From positions 1 through 37,044 of the IMG/VR virus record IMGVR_UViG_3300042502_001009: a stretch of 37,044 bases of DNA. One strand, written 5' to 3'. The translations under genes were made by a program, and so were the position numbers. Positions 22,039-29,148 of this stretch are shown here, piece by piece. Positions within the stretch are counted from its first letter, which is position 1, and each line of letters opens with the position of its first letter. Below the pieces are notes generated by a model, which was not told the DNA's origin, ran no database searches, and worked only from the letters and a program-made list of their open reading frames with translations. Source of the stretch: a virus.

Positions 22039-22191
22039 TTACTTTTTGTTTACAAAATCATACAACATTGCAGAAATAGCACTAACTTCTAACAACAAAA
22101 TCGCCTGAAAAATATCAATACTTTTAGTAAAAAAAAGAACAGTAGTAAGAACTAAATTTATAATTATCATTGGGGTAATTTTAGGGTACAT
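22039..22191 (-). CDS. Small membrane protein, 50 aa
   Basis: The ATG at 22191 (MYPKITPMIIINLVLTTVLF) is preceded by AAAGGGTTATAAA; the frame extends upstream to a GTG at 22251 without a ribosome-binding site. Two hydrophobic spans (residues 8-22 and 27-44) make it a small two-span membrane protein. Function unknown. Confidence 0.5.
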   Translation of the reverse strand: MYPKITPMIIINLVLTTVLFFTKSIDIFQAILLLEVSAISAMLYDFVNKK

Positions 22192-22265
22192 TTTATAACC
22201 CTTTACTTGTAAATACTGGGGAAAATAAATGGCAGTCAATGGCACTGCCACGTTGTTTCTCTGTT

Positions 22266-22601
22266 TTATTGTTTCTCTCGTTTCAACTCACCAATTAAAA
22301 ACAGAATGGCATCAAATTCGTTATTTGCCATAAAGTGTAAGAATCTAGCAGTTTCAGCTCTTGTAGGGGCTGGTATAAACGGCTTTAATCCTAAGTAAAG
22401 TTTATCATATAGTTCTTTCGGTATCTTGTCTTCAATGTTAAAAAGCAAAAGTGCTAAGTTATTAACTTTATGATTTTTAAAACGTCCAGCTTTAAAATCT
22501 TGGTAAACATGGGGGTGGGTAAATTCTAGTAAATCGGAAATTTGCCTACCGTTGTAATAAGGTGAAAGTAAAGTGTGTATAACTGCTTGTGGTGTATCCA
22601 T
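22266..22601 (-). CDS. Hypothetical protein, 111 aa
   Basis: MDTPQAVIHTLLSPYYNGRQ... is a helical protein (ISDLLEFTHPHVYQDFKAGR, then ELYDKLYLGLKPFIPAPTRA). The motif SDLLEFTHPHVYQDFKAGRF resembles a helix-turn-helix, but the fold is not clear. It is the first gene after the promoter at 22641-22669. Function unknown. Confidence 0.55.
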   Translation of the reverse strand: MDTPQAVIHTLLSPYYNGRQISDLLEFTHPHVYQDFKAGRFKNHKVNNLALLLFNIEDKIPKELYDKLYLGLKPFIPAPTRAETARFLHFMANNEFDAILFLIGELKREKQ

Positions 22602-22640
22602 CGGGTGTTTCTTTCGTTCGTTTCGTTTGCCTATGTATGT

Positions 22641-22669
22641 ATACTAACACACTATGAGGGTCTAGTCAA
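22641..22669 (-). promoter_or_regulatory. Leftward promoter with shared spacer element
   Basis: Minus strand TTGACT (22669-22664), 17-bp spacer, TAGTAT (22646-22641), about 40 bases upstream of the 22601 start. The spacer matches that of the 14808-14836 promoter at 15 of 17 positions (ACACAC[AT]ATGAGGGT on the plus strand), indicating a common regulator. Confidence 0.7.
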
Positions 22670-22897
22670 CTACTTATTTTTATTCTCATCTATTTGTACT
22701 AGATGCTGGTTAATTAAACCGTAAGCCGTCCAGTCTGCTGTCTCATTCCTAGCTAGCTTTGCGGTGGCTATCACCTTACCATCACGCTGTAAAGCCCTAT
22801 TTATAATAACCTCTAGGGCTTCAATTTCTGCAAGGGTTGCTACTCGGTCTGTTTCAGTTTCAAAACGAACATCAAACATAATAACGTGTGTTTTCAT
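22670..22897 (-). CDS. Hypothetical protein, 75 aa
   Basis: MKTHVIMFDVRFETETDRVA... has an alpha/beta ferredoxin-like pattern (beta strand, helix LAEIEALEVIINRALQ, strand, then a short helix). The ATG overlaps the stop of the upstream gene (TAATG). No family recognised. Confidence 0.55.
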   Translation of the reverse strand: MKTHVIMFDVRFETETDRVATLAEIEALEVIINRALQRDGKVIATAKLARNETADWTAYGLINQHLVQIDENKNK

Positions 22898-23037
22898 TAT
22901 TTACTCTCCAATTCTAATTGGATACTACCTAATTCATTGTTTATTTCATTGAGTTTAAGCTGGGTTTCATAAAAAAAGAAGCACGCTAAAAAGCATAAAT
23001 CTATCAATCGAAGGCAAGTTAAAACTATTATTTCCAT
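22897..23037 (-). CDS. Small membrane/coiled-coil protein, 46 aa
   Basis: MEIIVLTCLRLIDLCFLACF... is one hydrophobic segment then a short coiled coil (KLNEINNELGSIQLELESK). The TAA overlaps the ATG of the next gene. It resembles small phage membrane proteins with Rz-like layout, but it lies far from the lysis genes, so a lysis role is not supported. Confidence 0.5.
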   Translation of the reverse strand: MEIIVLTCLRLIDLCFLACFFFYETQLKLNEINNELGSIQLELESK

Positions 23038-23039
23038 TA

Positions 23040-23219
23040 TTACCAATCCTCTAATACTTCTTTTAAAATAGCACTATCATTTGTAGCTGAAATCTCTACT
23101 AATTTGTTGTAAAAAATATCCATTCCGTCTTCCGTAAATTGAACAGTGCCTAGTTCATTAAATGCCTGCTCAAAAATAAGGGTAAGTTCTTCAACATCTT
23201 TTTCATATTGTGTTTTCAT
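23040..23219 (-). CDS. Hypothetical acidic protein, 59 aa
   Basis: MKTQYEKDVEELTLIFEQAF... is acidic and helical (LVEISATNDSAILKEVLEDW). It begins in a TAATG overlap with the upstream coiled-coil gene. Function unknown. Confidence 0.55.
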   Translation of the reverse strand: MKTQYEKDVEELTLIFEQAFNELGTVQFTEDGMDIFYNKLVEISATNDSAILKEVLEDW

Positions 23220-23572
23220 TATTTACCCTCCCCTTTTAACATTTCTTTTAGCAATGCTTCTGCCGAATCCATCTGCCCCTGCTGTCCTGTGGCGTACTTC
23301 TTCATCAAAAACGCTACATTGTCGCTAAGAATGCGGTTTTGTTTTTCTAGTGCATCAAAGCGTGCATTTGTTTTCACTTTTTCTTCTATCGTATTCAATG
23401 CGTGGATATTGTGATTGTAAAGACCATATAGTATTGTAGCTATTTGCTCTTTAAAATCCCAAATTAGCTTTGTTAAAATAGGGGATTCATCTTTTATCTT
23501 AAAAATGTGATTAATAAAAAAATCATTCACTTTTTCAAGTGCTTCATCTTTTGTCATTAGTGTTAAATTCAT
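23219..23572 (-). CDS. Hypothetical coiled-coil protein, 117 aa
   Basis: MNLTLMTKDEALEKVNDFFI... has two helical parts joined by an amphipathic coiled coil (KTNARFDALEKQNRILSDNV). It may oligomerise. It starts where the HTH gene stops (TAATG-type overlap at 23572). Function unknown. Confidence 0.55.
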   Translation of the reverse strand: MNLTLMTKDEALEKVNDFFINHIFKIKDESPILTKLIWDFKEQIATILYGLYNHNIHALNTIEEKVKTNARFDALEKQNRILSDNVAFLMKKYATGQQGQMDSAEALLKEMLKGEGK

Positions 23573-23784
23573 TACTTACCTGCTTTCTTTCTAATTGCTT
23601 CAATCCGTGCCTCAATAAATGCGTTTAAATCAGATATTTTAATTAACCATTTATTGCCATAGCCATACCTGCTACCTTTAAAGGCTGGCAGAACGCCTTG
23701 GTTAATAAGCCTTAACACTTTAGCTGGCTTAACCTTCAACTGGTCGGCTACTTGCCTAGTGGTTAGCATTGTGTAATCGTTCAT
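23572..23784 (-). CDS. HTH_17/excisionase-like DNA-binding protein
   Basis: The 70-aa protein MNDYTMLTTRQVADQLKVKP... has the Xis/MerR-like helix-turn-helix (residues 6-40, TTRQVADQLKVKPAKVLRLI then NQGVLPAFKG) and a wing, followed by a basic tail. It is the third of three consecutive HTH_17 frames. With no integrase in the window, a role in transcription control of the early genes is more likely than excision. Confidence 0.7.
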   Translation of the reverse strand: MNDYTMLTTRQVADQLKVKPAKVLRLINQGVLPAFKGSRYGYGNKWLIKISDLNAFIEARIEAIRKKAGK

Positions 23785-23965
23785 TGTTATACTCCATTAC
23801 TTGCCTCATTCCTAAAATTAACAGGGGCTTAGACATTACAGGCACTAGCACCCCTTGCTTTGCTAATGCTATGACCTTGTCAATAGGAAGGTCTAGGTAT
23901 TTAGCTACTTGAGAAGCTGTTACAAGGATTTGTTTTTCAAGGTTTCTGATACAGTAACAGTAATT
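23756..23965 (-). CDS. HTH_17-like frame without a normal start (possible -1 frameshift product)
   Basis: Minus-strand frame TASQVAKYLDLPIDKVIALA KQGVLVPVMSKP is clearly an HTH_17 domain matching its neighbour TTRQVADQLKVKPAKVLRLI. The frame is open only from 23965 and has no ATG, GTG or TTG before the domain. The upstream HTH gene (stop 23922-23920) ends in TTG AAA AAC AAA, where a -1 shift would join the two frames and fuse two HTH domains. Alternatives are a rare start codon or a sequencing error. The frame overlaps the next gene by 29 bases. Confidence 0.4.
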   Translation of the reverse strand, partial: NYCYCIRNLEKQILVTASQVAKYLDLPIDKVIALAKQGVLVPVMSKPLLILGMRQVMEYNNERLHNANH

Positions 23966-24174
23966 TTAATCTTGCGATTTCTTGACCGCTCATCAGCAAA
24001 GGTTTTAACGTGCAACGCTTCAATCCACAATTTACCAAAAATCCTAAATGCCTTTAATTTGTTATCTTTAATCCATTTTCTTACCGTTGATTCTGAAACT
24101 GAAAAGTATTCAGCGACCTGCTTAATGGTTAAGCATGGTACTGTCATTCCTGATAAATCTATTATTGAAATCAT
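23920..24174 (-). CDS. HTH_17/excisionase-like DNA-binding protein
   Basis: The ATG at 24174 (MISIIDLSGMTVPCLTIKQV) follows TATAGGAGTTATAAAA; the longer frame start is less convincing. Residues about 17-55 form an HTH_17 domain (LTIKQVAEYFSVSESTVRKW then IKDNKLKAFRIFGKLW) and a basic C-terminus (DERSRNRKIKITVTVSETLK). It is immediately followed by a second HTH frame. Probable transcriptional regulator or Xis-like factor. Confidence 0.7.
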   Translation of the reverse strand: MISIIDLSGMTVPCLTIKQVAEYFSVSESTVRKWIKDNKLKAFRIFGKLWIEALHVKTFADERSRNRKIKITVTVSETLKNKSL

Positions 24175-24185
24175 TTTTATAACTC

Positions 24186-24590
24186 CTATACATACGGCGT
24201 AAACGTGATAAGCGTCCACTCGTCAATATCTTCTTTCTTTTTAGCTCCAATCACAATAATCAAAGCGTCGTTTGCTTTTAGTGGTTTATAGATAGAATCC
24301 AATTGTTGCTTAATGTGGTTATCCACATCGCCCCCCGTTAAGCTCCATTCTCCTTTTTTTGTCTTGAACTTAGGGCTGGCAATCGTTATAAAAACCATGT
24401 GGGGGGCTTTTAAAAGGGCTATTAGCTCGGCTCTAGTGGCTTCGTTTAGTTCGCTTAGGTGTCTTTCTACATCCACTTTAAAAGCGTTGTATTCAGAGGT
24501 GTTGTATCTAACAATCTTACGCCCCATCAGTCTATGTTTCTGTGCGTGGTTAGCAGTGGGGGGGATAAATGGGAACTTAACGGTTAGCAT
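24186..24590 (-). CDS. rusA: RusA-like Holliday junction resolvase
   Basis: The 134-aa protein begins MLTVKFPFIPPTANHAQKHR and contains LTGGDVDNHIKQQLDSIYKPL followed by NDALIIVIGAKKK. RusA-family resolvases have D-(V/I)-DN-x2-K-x3-D-x-L with catalytic Asp residues and a Lys after an ND/DD pair. The match (Asp, Asp-Asn, Lys, Asp, then K-K) is good. It would resolve or debranch DNA during replication and packaging. The gene lies among HTH genes and just downstream of the primase gene block. Confidence 0.75.
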   Translation of the reverse strand: MLTVKFPFIPPTANHAQKHRLMGRKIVRYNTSEYNAFKVDVERHLSELNEATRAELIALLKAPHMVFITIASPKFKTKKGEWSLTGGDVDNHIKQQLDSIYKPLKANDALIIVIGAKKKEDIDEWTLITFTPYV

Positions 24591-24648
24591 TATTTACCCT
24601 TTCATAATCTACGTTGACTGGCTTATTAACAACTATAAACTGGCTCAT
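24577..24648 (-). CDS. Micro-ORF, 23 aa
   Basis: MSQFIVVNKPVNVDYERVNN... follows GGAGATTGAAGG and overlaps the RusA-like start by 14 bases. Too short to identify; it may couple translation between the upstream FlbD-like gene and RusA. Confidence 0.35.
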   Translation of the reverse strand: MSQFIVVNKPVNVDYERVNNANR

Positions 24649-24659
24649 CCTTCAATCTC

Positions 24660-24866
24660 CTACTTGATTTTCTCGGTAACGGTAACGTTTAAACCGCTTG
24701 AAATGCGGTTAATAATATCCTCAAAAGAATTAGTTGTTTCAACTAATAAGTTGTCTGATAAATAAATAGTGCTACCGTTAAAGCCTTCTGCAAGCATAAC
24801 GATATTATTAACATTTATTAACCTTTTTAATGTCCCAACGGTATTTACGGTAATAAAATGTGTCAT
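24660..24866 (-). CDS. FlbD-like small beta protein, 68 aa
   Basis: ATG at 24866 (MTHFITVNTVGTLKRLINVN) overlaps the primase stop (ATGA). Its pattern (INVNNIVMLAEG then STIYLSDNLLVETTNSFEDI) resembles the short beta-rich FlbD/DUF-type proteins found in many phages. It has no catalytic residues. It may be a small adaptor. Weak family match. Confidence 0.5.
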   Translation of the reverse strand: MTHFITVNTVGTLKRLINVNNIVMLAEGFNGSTIYLSDNLLVETTNSFEDIINRISSGLNVTVTEKIK

Positions 24867-27163
24867 CTCCAAGCACTCCTTAATGTTGTTTCAAATTCAG
24901 ACCGTGGCAAAGGGCTAGATGCACTTAATTCTTGAATAAAACCGACTGCCTCCACTTGGTTAAACCCTTTGTCTTTTAACCACCGTAACGCTCTAAATAT
25001 CGTATGGTTACGGTTTCCATCGGCGTAGTTATTCAAGAAAAACTTGCGTATACCACGCTCAACGGTTGCCTTATCGCTTCCTGCAAAGCTATATGTGGCG
25101 TTGTGGTTCAATGCTACTTTTCGCAATGCTAGTTCATCCATGGTTTCAACGTCGAATAACGTCCAATCAACTAAACGCCCACCTGCTTGGCTAAACCAAC
25201 AATCTTCAAACGCTTCTGTAGAGGCTGGGTAAAACATTCTACTAGGGTCAAGTGTCGCCTTGTCAAATGGCAACTTAAACGCCTCGGCTACGTTTTTCAT
25301 AATGCGTTTAAAGCGGTTAGCGTCTTTAAAATCTATCGGTTTAGCCAACGGCATAAACACTCTAAACCTATCGCAAGCAATACCGTTTTTGTCTTTTCTG
25401 TGGCTCTTAGTAGTTAAAATAGCGGAAGCCGTATCTACTAGCATCGACTGGGCTTCGTCTATGTTCATTCCTGCGTCAATATCGTAAATCAGCATCGTGT
25501 TACCACCTAGCCAAGTCTTAAGACTTCTCAAATTCTTTTTAGGTTTCCCTTTAGGACAAAAACCATCATCAAACTTGCCTGCGGAATAGTTCCCTACAGT
25601 GGTTAATGCCATTGCATCCTGCAATGTGCAATTATCGCCTTCCTGCGGTTCTATCCATTCATAAGGGCTTGCCATATCATAAACGTTTTTACCGTCCTCT
25701 GTAACCTCTATAACCTTTGTGCAAAGCGATAAAGATACTGGTATATCAGCCGTGGGTTGCTTTGGTTTCAATGAGTAAATCTCCTTAGTTCTTTCTTTTT
25801 TATATTCAAGCTCAAATCCTTGAGTATCGGCGTATTGGCGTAACTGTTCCACCATGTCCTCAATTACTTCTATTTTAGATTTACCACCAAGTGCTTTTCT
25901 AATATCGCCTTTAACAATAAAATCTTCCAATATAATTTTATTAAACAATTCAACTGGTACATCAACTTTGCTAAACATTGTAGCCCCATTGTTGGTGAGG
26001 GCATTCAAGAAAGCAGTCGACTGGCTACCAAAATAATCAGTGATAGCAATAGCGTTTTTAACATCTTCGAGTTCAACAATGTTTTTACCTTGGATTGCCC
26101 CAAAAATACCAGCGGTAATTAAAGCTTTCCAGTGTCTACCAGCTCTTATTTCATGCTGAGCTTCATTGCAAATTGAGTCATCAATTGCTTTTTTTGCGTT
26201 AGCTTTCATGTAGCAATAAATCTCATAAGAGGCTTCGTCTGTTAGCTCTAATTGCTTGTTTTTATTGGCGATAATATCGTATTGCAACTTAGCAAAATAG
26301 TTGAGCATATCATCATTAACACCATTTGAAGCAACCACTTTAGACCGCCGATTGGCAATGTAAGAATCATAATCTAAAGCATCTTCCGATTTTGGCTTAG
26401 AGGTATCATAAACAACGTATGCACGACGGGCGTAACCATCTAAAAACAAATCAACAAAAGCAGCACGTTTTTTATTGTCTTTCATAACAGAATCAACCGT
26501 AGTGTAGGCTAAAAAGTTACTAGGTACACCCTTACAACTCTTTTTACTGCTATCGCCCTTGGTTGCCTTGCCGTTGTTTCTGCCGTCGTAGGCTTCCATA
26601 ACCACATCAAAAAAGCTGGTATCGTTTGCTTTAACCCCTCTAAACATCTTCCCTAATTCAGGAATAACCACGGAGGTAGCCCCAATGCCATAACCCGATA
26701 ACGCCAATCGTTCAGCTACAAACCCTTCTCTTGTTGCGTCGGATATGTGCAATTCAGGTAGTCGGTATTCTTTCATTTTTTGGTCAACATAGGCACGCCT
26801 AGCCATGTTTTCACGCTCACTAGGGTATTTTGCATGAGCCTTTGTTTTTACACTGGCTTTCACGTTATCATATTGCTGTTTTAATTCAAGCTCGTAAACG
26901 TGATTAGCCCCATCAAAGAACCGCTCATTCAGGAAATTATTTACCTTATCTTTACCACTACCGCTACCCGAAAATATAAACCCATAGCTATTTAACAAGG
27001 CAACTGCCCCATCTTCCCAATAGGCTTTATACCGACCCCTAGCCACAACGTCTGCAAAGCTTTTAAGCACGTTAAGGTAAATCATATCCCGATTAACATC
27101 AGGCATAATCGTGGCTACGGTCTCAATAATGGACTCTAATTTGTCAAATGTGGTTAGTTTCAA
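24863..27163 (-). CDS. Helicase-primase fusion (helicase N-terminal, AEP-type primase C-terminal)
   Basis: The TTG at 27163 is supported by AAAAGGTAGG upstream; no ATG exists before residue 20. The N-terminal half contains a P-loop-like FSGSGSGKDKV (residues about 64-75) and VVIPELGKMFRG, which could be its acidic Walker-B-type residue, as in DUF3987-type helicases. The C-terminal half has NTMLIYDIDAGMNIDEAQSM, SHRKDKNGIACDRFRVF and DKATLDPSRMFYP, resembling archaeo-eukaryotic primase (AEP) motifs (D-x-D, S-H-R, S-R-x-F). The last 80 residues (DKATVERGIRKFFLNNYADG...) resemble a PriCT primase C-terminal domain. Usual fusions put primase first, so the order is reversed. It lies beside the iteron origin. 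Confidence 0.65.
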   Translation of the reverse strand: MKLTTFDKLESIIETVATIMPDVNRDMIYLNVLKSFADVVARGRYKAYWEDGAVALLNSYGFIFSGSGSGKDKVNNFLNERFFDGANHVYELELKQQYDNVKASVKTKAHAKYPSERENMARRAYVDQKMKEYRLPELHISDATREGFVAERLALSGYGIGATSVVIPELGKMFRGVKANDTSFFDVVMEAYDGRNNGKATKGDSSKKSCKGVPSNFLAYTTVDSVMKDNKKRAAFVDLFLDGYARRAYVVYDTSKPKSEDALDYDSYIANRRSKVVASNGVNDDMLNYFAKLQYDIIANKNKQLELTDEASYEIYCYMKANAKKAIDDSICNEAQHEIRAGRHWKALITAGIFGAIQGKNIVELEDVKNAIAITDYFGSQSTAFLNALTNNGATMFSKVDVPVELFNKIILEDFIVKGDIRKALGGKSKIEVIEDMVEQLRQYADTQGFELEYKKERTKEIYSLKPKQPTADIPVSLSLCTKVIEVTEDGKNVYDMASPYEWIEPQEGDNCTLQDAMALTTVGNYSAGKFDDGFCPKGKPKKNLRSLKTWLGGNTMLIYDIDAGMNIDEAQSMLVDTASAILTTKSHRKDKNGIACDRFRVFMPLAKPIDFKDANRFKRIMKNVAEAFKLPFDKATLDPSRMFYPASTEAFEDCWFSQAGGRLVDWTLFDVETMDELALRKVALNHNATYSFAGSDKATVERGIRKFFLNNYADGNRNHTIFRALRWLKDKGFNQVEAVGFIQELSASSPLPRSEFETTLRSAWR

Positions 27164-27202
27164 AAATACCTACCTTTTCACAAAAAATCTAAAAATAAAA
27201 AA

Positions 27203-27248
27203 CCCCCTCTGGTTAATGCTTGCGAAGGCAGGAAACAGTTGGAGGGGG
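27203..27248 (-). terminator. Terminator-like hairpin in the primase leader (attenuator candidate)
   Basis: CCCCCTC (27203-27209) pairs with GAGGGGG (27242-27248). On the minus strand TTTTTTATTTTT follows. It lies between the primase promoter and its start codon, so it would stop transcripts unless overridden. GCGAA and TTCGC words nearby could form an alternative stem. Confidence 0.6.
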
Positions 27249-27304
27249 CAGGCTTTCGCCTCAAGTTAAAACTATAAATAACTGTTCCTCATCTTCGCAT
27301 TTAA

Positions 27305-27333
27305 ATCATAACATACCAATAATCACTTAGCAA
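27305..27333 (-). promoter_or_regulatory. Promoter for the primase gene
   Basis: Minus strand TTGCTA (27333-27328), 17-bp spacer, TATGAT (27310-27305). It is located between the iterons and the primase leader hairpin. Confidence 0.55.
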
Positions 27334-27351
27334 TCATCTATTTGTAGTATG

Positions 27352-27594
27352 TTGAGCTTTTCTTTAATGTTCAAACTTTCCAGCTTTTCCAAACACGGAA
27401 AAGCTCAAGACCATTGATATATAAGGCTTTACGCTGAGCTTTTACCTTTTCCGCTTTCATAGAGTATTTTAAGTATATATATATTTATATTTATACTACT
27501 TTAAGGAAAAGCTCAAAAGGTAGAGGTGTAAACCCTTTATATATAAGGCTTTACCACCTTTTCCTTATACCTTTTCCTTAATGGAAAAGCTCAA
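27352..27594 (+). other. Origin-like iteron region
   Basis: Five near-copies of a 12-bp word GGAAAAGCTCAA occur in both orientations at 27352-27363, 27397-27408, 27435-27446, 27505-27516 and 27583-27594; the second pairs with CAGCTTTTCC at 27381-27390 to make a 9-bp hairpin. A 16-bp direct repeat (ATATATAAGGCTTTAC) is at 27417-27432 and 27539-27554, and 27473-27498 is an almost pure A/T stretch. This, next to the primase, is the layout of an initiator-dependent origin. Which protein binds the iterons is unknown (the primase or one of the HTH proteins). Strand is not meaningful. Confidence 0.6.
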
Positions 27595-27609
27595 ATGGTT
27601 AAATAGACC

Positions 27610-27760
27610 CTCTGTAAGAGTACTAAATATAAATACGGCAAACTGGCGTTTTCACAAAGCCATCAACCCGTGATAGATTGTAACGGCTTTAATGCACGAT
27701 TAGCAAGCGTAAGGCTAGCGTGGTAAAGCGAAACATGGGCTTTAGGTATATTCACACCCA
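27610..27760 (-). repeat. Hairpin-rich region beside the origin
   Basis: The remaining part of the 634-base gene-less stretch 27164-27797 has no ORF. It holds AAAGCC/GGCTTT (27656-27661 with 27684-27689), CACG..TAGC/GCTA..CGTG (27694-27722, a hairpin with a 9-nt loop) and AAAGC/GCTTT (27725-27743). These could be single-strand initiation structures or a small RNA; no decisive promoter is seen. Confidence 0.4.
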
Positions 27761-27770
27761 AGCAATAAAA

Positions 27771-27791
27771 AACGCCCCGTGTAGAGGCGTT
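27771..27791 (-). terminator. Intrinsic terminator after the 97-aa gene
   Basis: AACGCC (27771-27776) pairs with GGCGTT (27786-27791); on the minus strand TTTTTTATTGC follows. It separates the right-hand early operon from the origin/primase transcript. Confidence 0.8.
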
Positions 27792-27797
27792 AAATAA

Positions 27798-28091
27798 TTA
27801 TTTTGAATTGGCTTTTTCTTTCCCTTTGGCTAATCGTTCCACCAATGCCAATCGTTCTTCTTCTGACAACTTTCTTCGGGTATGTTTGTTCTTAAACCCT
27901 TTACTTACACATTCAGGGCAATAGAACGCCTTGGATGGTATGGTTGTAACGCCGATGGTGTCCTCTTCCATAAAACCGTTAAAGCAGAGCATTTTTGTTT
28001 CATGTATCATTTCACCCTTAACATTTACCATCTTTCCAGTGGGAATAAGAGTTTTTGAATTTTTGCAAGTGTGCGTAACAAATGCTGTCAT
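27798..28091 (-). CDS. Hypothetical protein with Cys pairs, 97 aa
   Basis: MTAFVTHTCKNSKTLIPTGK... contains MLCFNGFMEED and FYCPECVSKGFKNKHTRRK, giving a C-x-x-C pair and a basic C-terminal helix (EERLALVERLAKGKEKANSK). It may be a zinc-binding nucleic-acid protein. It is the last gene before the terminator at 27771-27791. Function unknown. Confidence 0.55.
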   Translation of the reverse strand: MTAFVTHTCKNSKTLIPTGKMVNVKGEMIHETKMLCFNGFMEEDTIGVTTIPSKAFYCPECVSKGFKNKHTRRKLSEEERLALVERLAKGKEKANSK

Positions 28092-28246
28092 AATTAAATC
28101 TTCCTTTTTTGTTGTGGTGTCAAATTAAAAACTAATTCCTTGTAAGAATAGAGCTTTGATGGTGCTTTGAAATCCTTTCTTGTGTATGTTTTGTTTAGCG
28201 ATGCTGTTTTTAAAATGTAGAGGCGTTGGTGAATAGGTTGTAGATT

Positions 28247-28750
28247 TTATCTGCAACGCAATGGCATTCTGTTAAAAATTTCCATTGCCTCAAATGGTTT
28301 TAATAACTCAACAAATGAAAACTTTACCGTTTCCCCTTTAGGGTAAAATACTAATTCGCTAAAAGGGTTTTCAAATTCGCATTCTAGTTTAAAAATTAAA
28401 TTGTAATATCTTTCAGAAGTAGCAGGATTTCCGTAAAAATCTACACGTTTTGAATTATTTTCATTCAAGCAATCTGCACGGCTTAACAACGGGTGCATTT
28501 GATGCTCATCAAAAAAACAATTCATTCCATCATCTGCTGTTACTAAATTGCAATATAAATCAGGAGGGCTTTGATTGCAAACAAAATGCCCATGCTTATT
28601 TTTAAAAAAATAGGCTCGATTAACTTGATTTTTGTTATTAAAAATCCCTGTTTTTATCCAGTTTTCAAGGTAATAGGTATAACTTTCTACTTTTTTACCC
28701 CAATCTTTTAAATCTGAAACAGATGTTTTTATTTGAAAAAGTAAATACAT
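28247..28750 (-). CDS. Hypothetical protein, 167 aa
   Basis: MYLLFQIKTSVSDLKDWGKK... is a soluble protein with aromatic-rich segments (RAYFFKNKHGHFVCNQSPPD) and a beta-rich C-terminus. The 15-base word TGTAGAGGCGTTGGT occurs upstream (28763-28777) and downstream (28216-28230), so its flanks share a repeated leader. The 155-base gap 28092-28246 after it holds only that repeat and a leader. Function unknown. Confidence 0.55.
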   Translation of the reverse strand: MYLLFQIKTSVSDLKDWGKKVESYTYYLENWIKTGIFNNKNQVNRAYFFKNKHGHFVCNQSPPDLYCNLVTADDGMNCFFDEHQMHPLLSRADCLNENNSKRVDFYGNPATSERYYNLIFKLECEFENPFSELVFYPKGETVKFSFVELLKPFEAMEIFNRMPLRCR

Positions 28751-28780
28751 TGTTTTGTTCCTTGTAGAGGCGTTGGTTAA

Positions 28781-28978
28781 TTAGTCTGTTTTTGGAAAAG
28801 TATGTAAAACCTGATAGTCATCAACGGATGGGGTTAATTCAGAATCAAGCCCATATCGATAACCTTTATTTCCTACTCGGTAAGAGACCAAGTGAAAATC
28901 CGTGTAATCATCAATGTTTATTTGTTGGCTTTGGTCTAACTTGCTTAATTGCTCAATCAATTCTTGAACGGTTGCCAT
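28781..28978 (-). CDS. Hypothetical protein, 65 aa
   Basis: ATG at 28978 (MATVQELIEQLSKLDQSQQI) overlaps the stop of the upstream membrane protein gene. The N-terminus has the helix pattern TVQELIEQLSKLDQ seen in small regulator or antitoxin-like proteins, followed by a beta-rich part. Function unknown. Confidence 0.55.
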   Translation of the reverse strand: MATVQELIEQLSKLDQSQQINIDDYTDFHLVSYRVGNKGYRYGLDSELTPSVDDYQVLHTFPKTD

Positions 28979-29130
28979 TAGCTTTGCTCCTCGTCGTTGT
29001 ATATCCGAAACATTGTGTAAGCCACTATACAAGCATTAGCAGACAATACCGCCAGTGGGAGGGTAAAGCCTAATAGGGTGAATAGCAACACTAAGATGCC
29101 ATTCCAAAGTAAAGAGTTAAATACCTGCAT
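28978..29130 (-). CDS. Small membrane protein, 50 aa
   Basis: MQVFNSLLWNGILVLLFTLL... has two hydrophobic spans (residues 8-25 and 27-43) and an acidic tail (NDEEQS). It starts at 29130 and its stop overlaps the next ATG. Function unknown. Confidence 0.5.
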   Translation of the reverse strand: MQVFNSLLWNGILVLLFTLLGFTLPLAVLSANACIVAYTMFRIYNDEEQS

Positions 29131-29148
29131 TGGTTAGTTTCTTCTCCT

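Noticed and set aside
22897-23037. Membrane/coiled-coil protein as an Rz-type spanin
   Set aside because: It lies in the early region far from the lysis genes at 8.0-8.9 kb and lacks a spanin partner.
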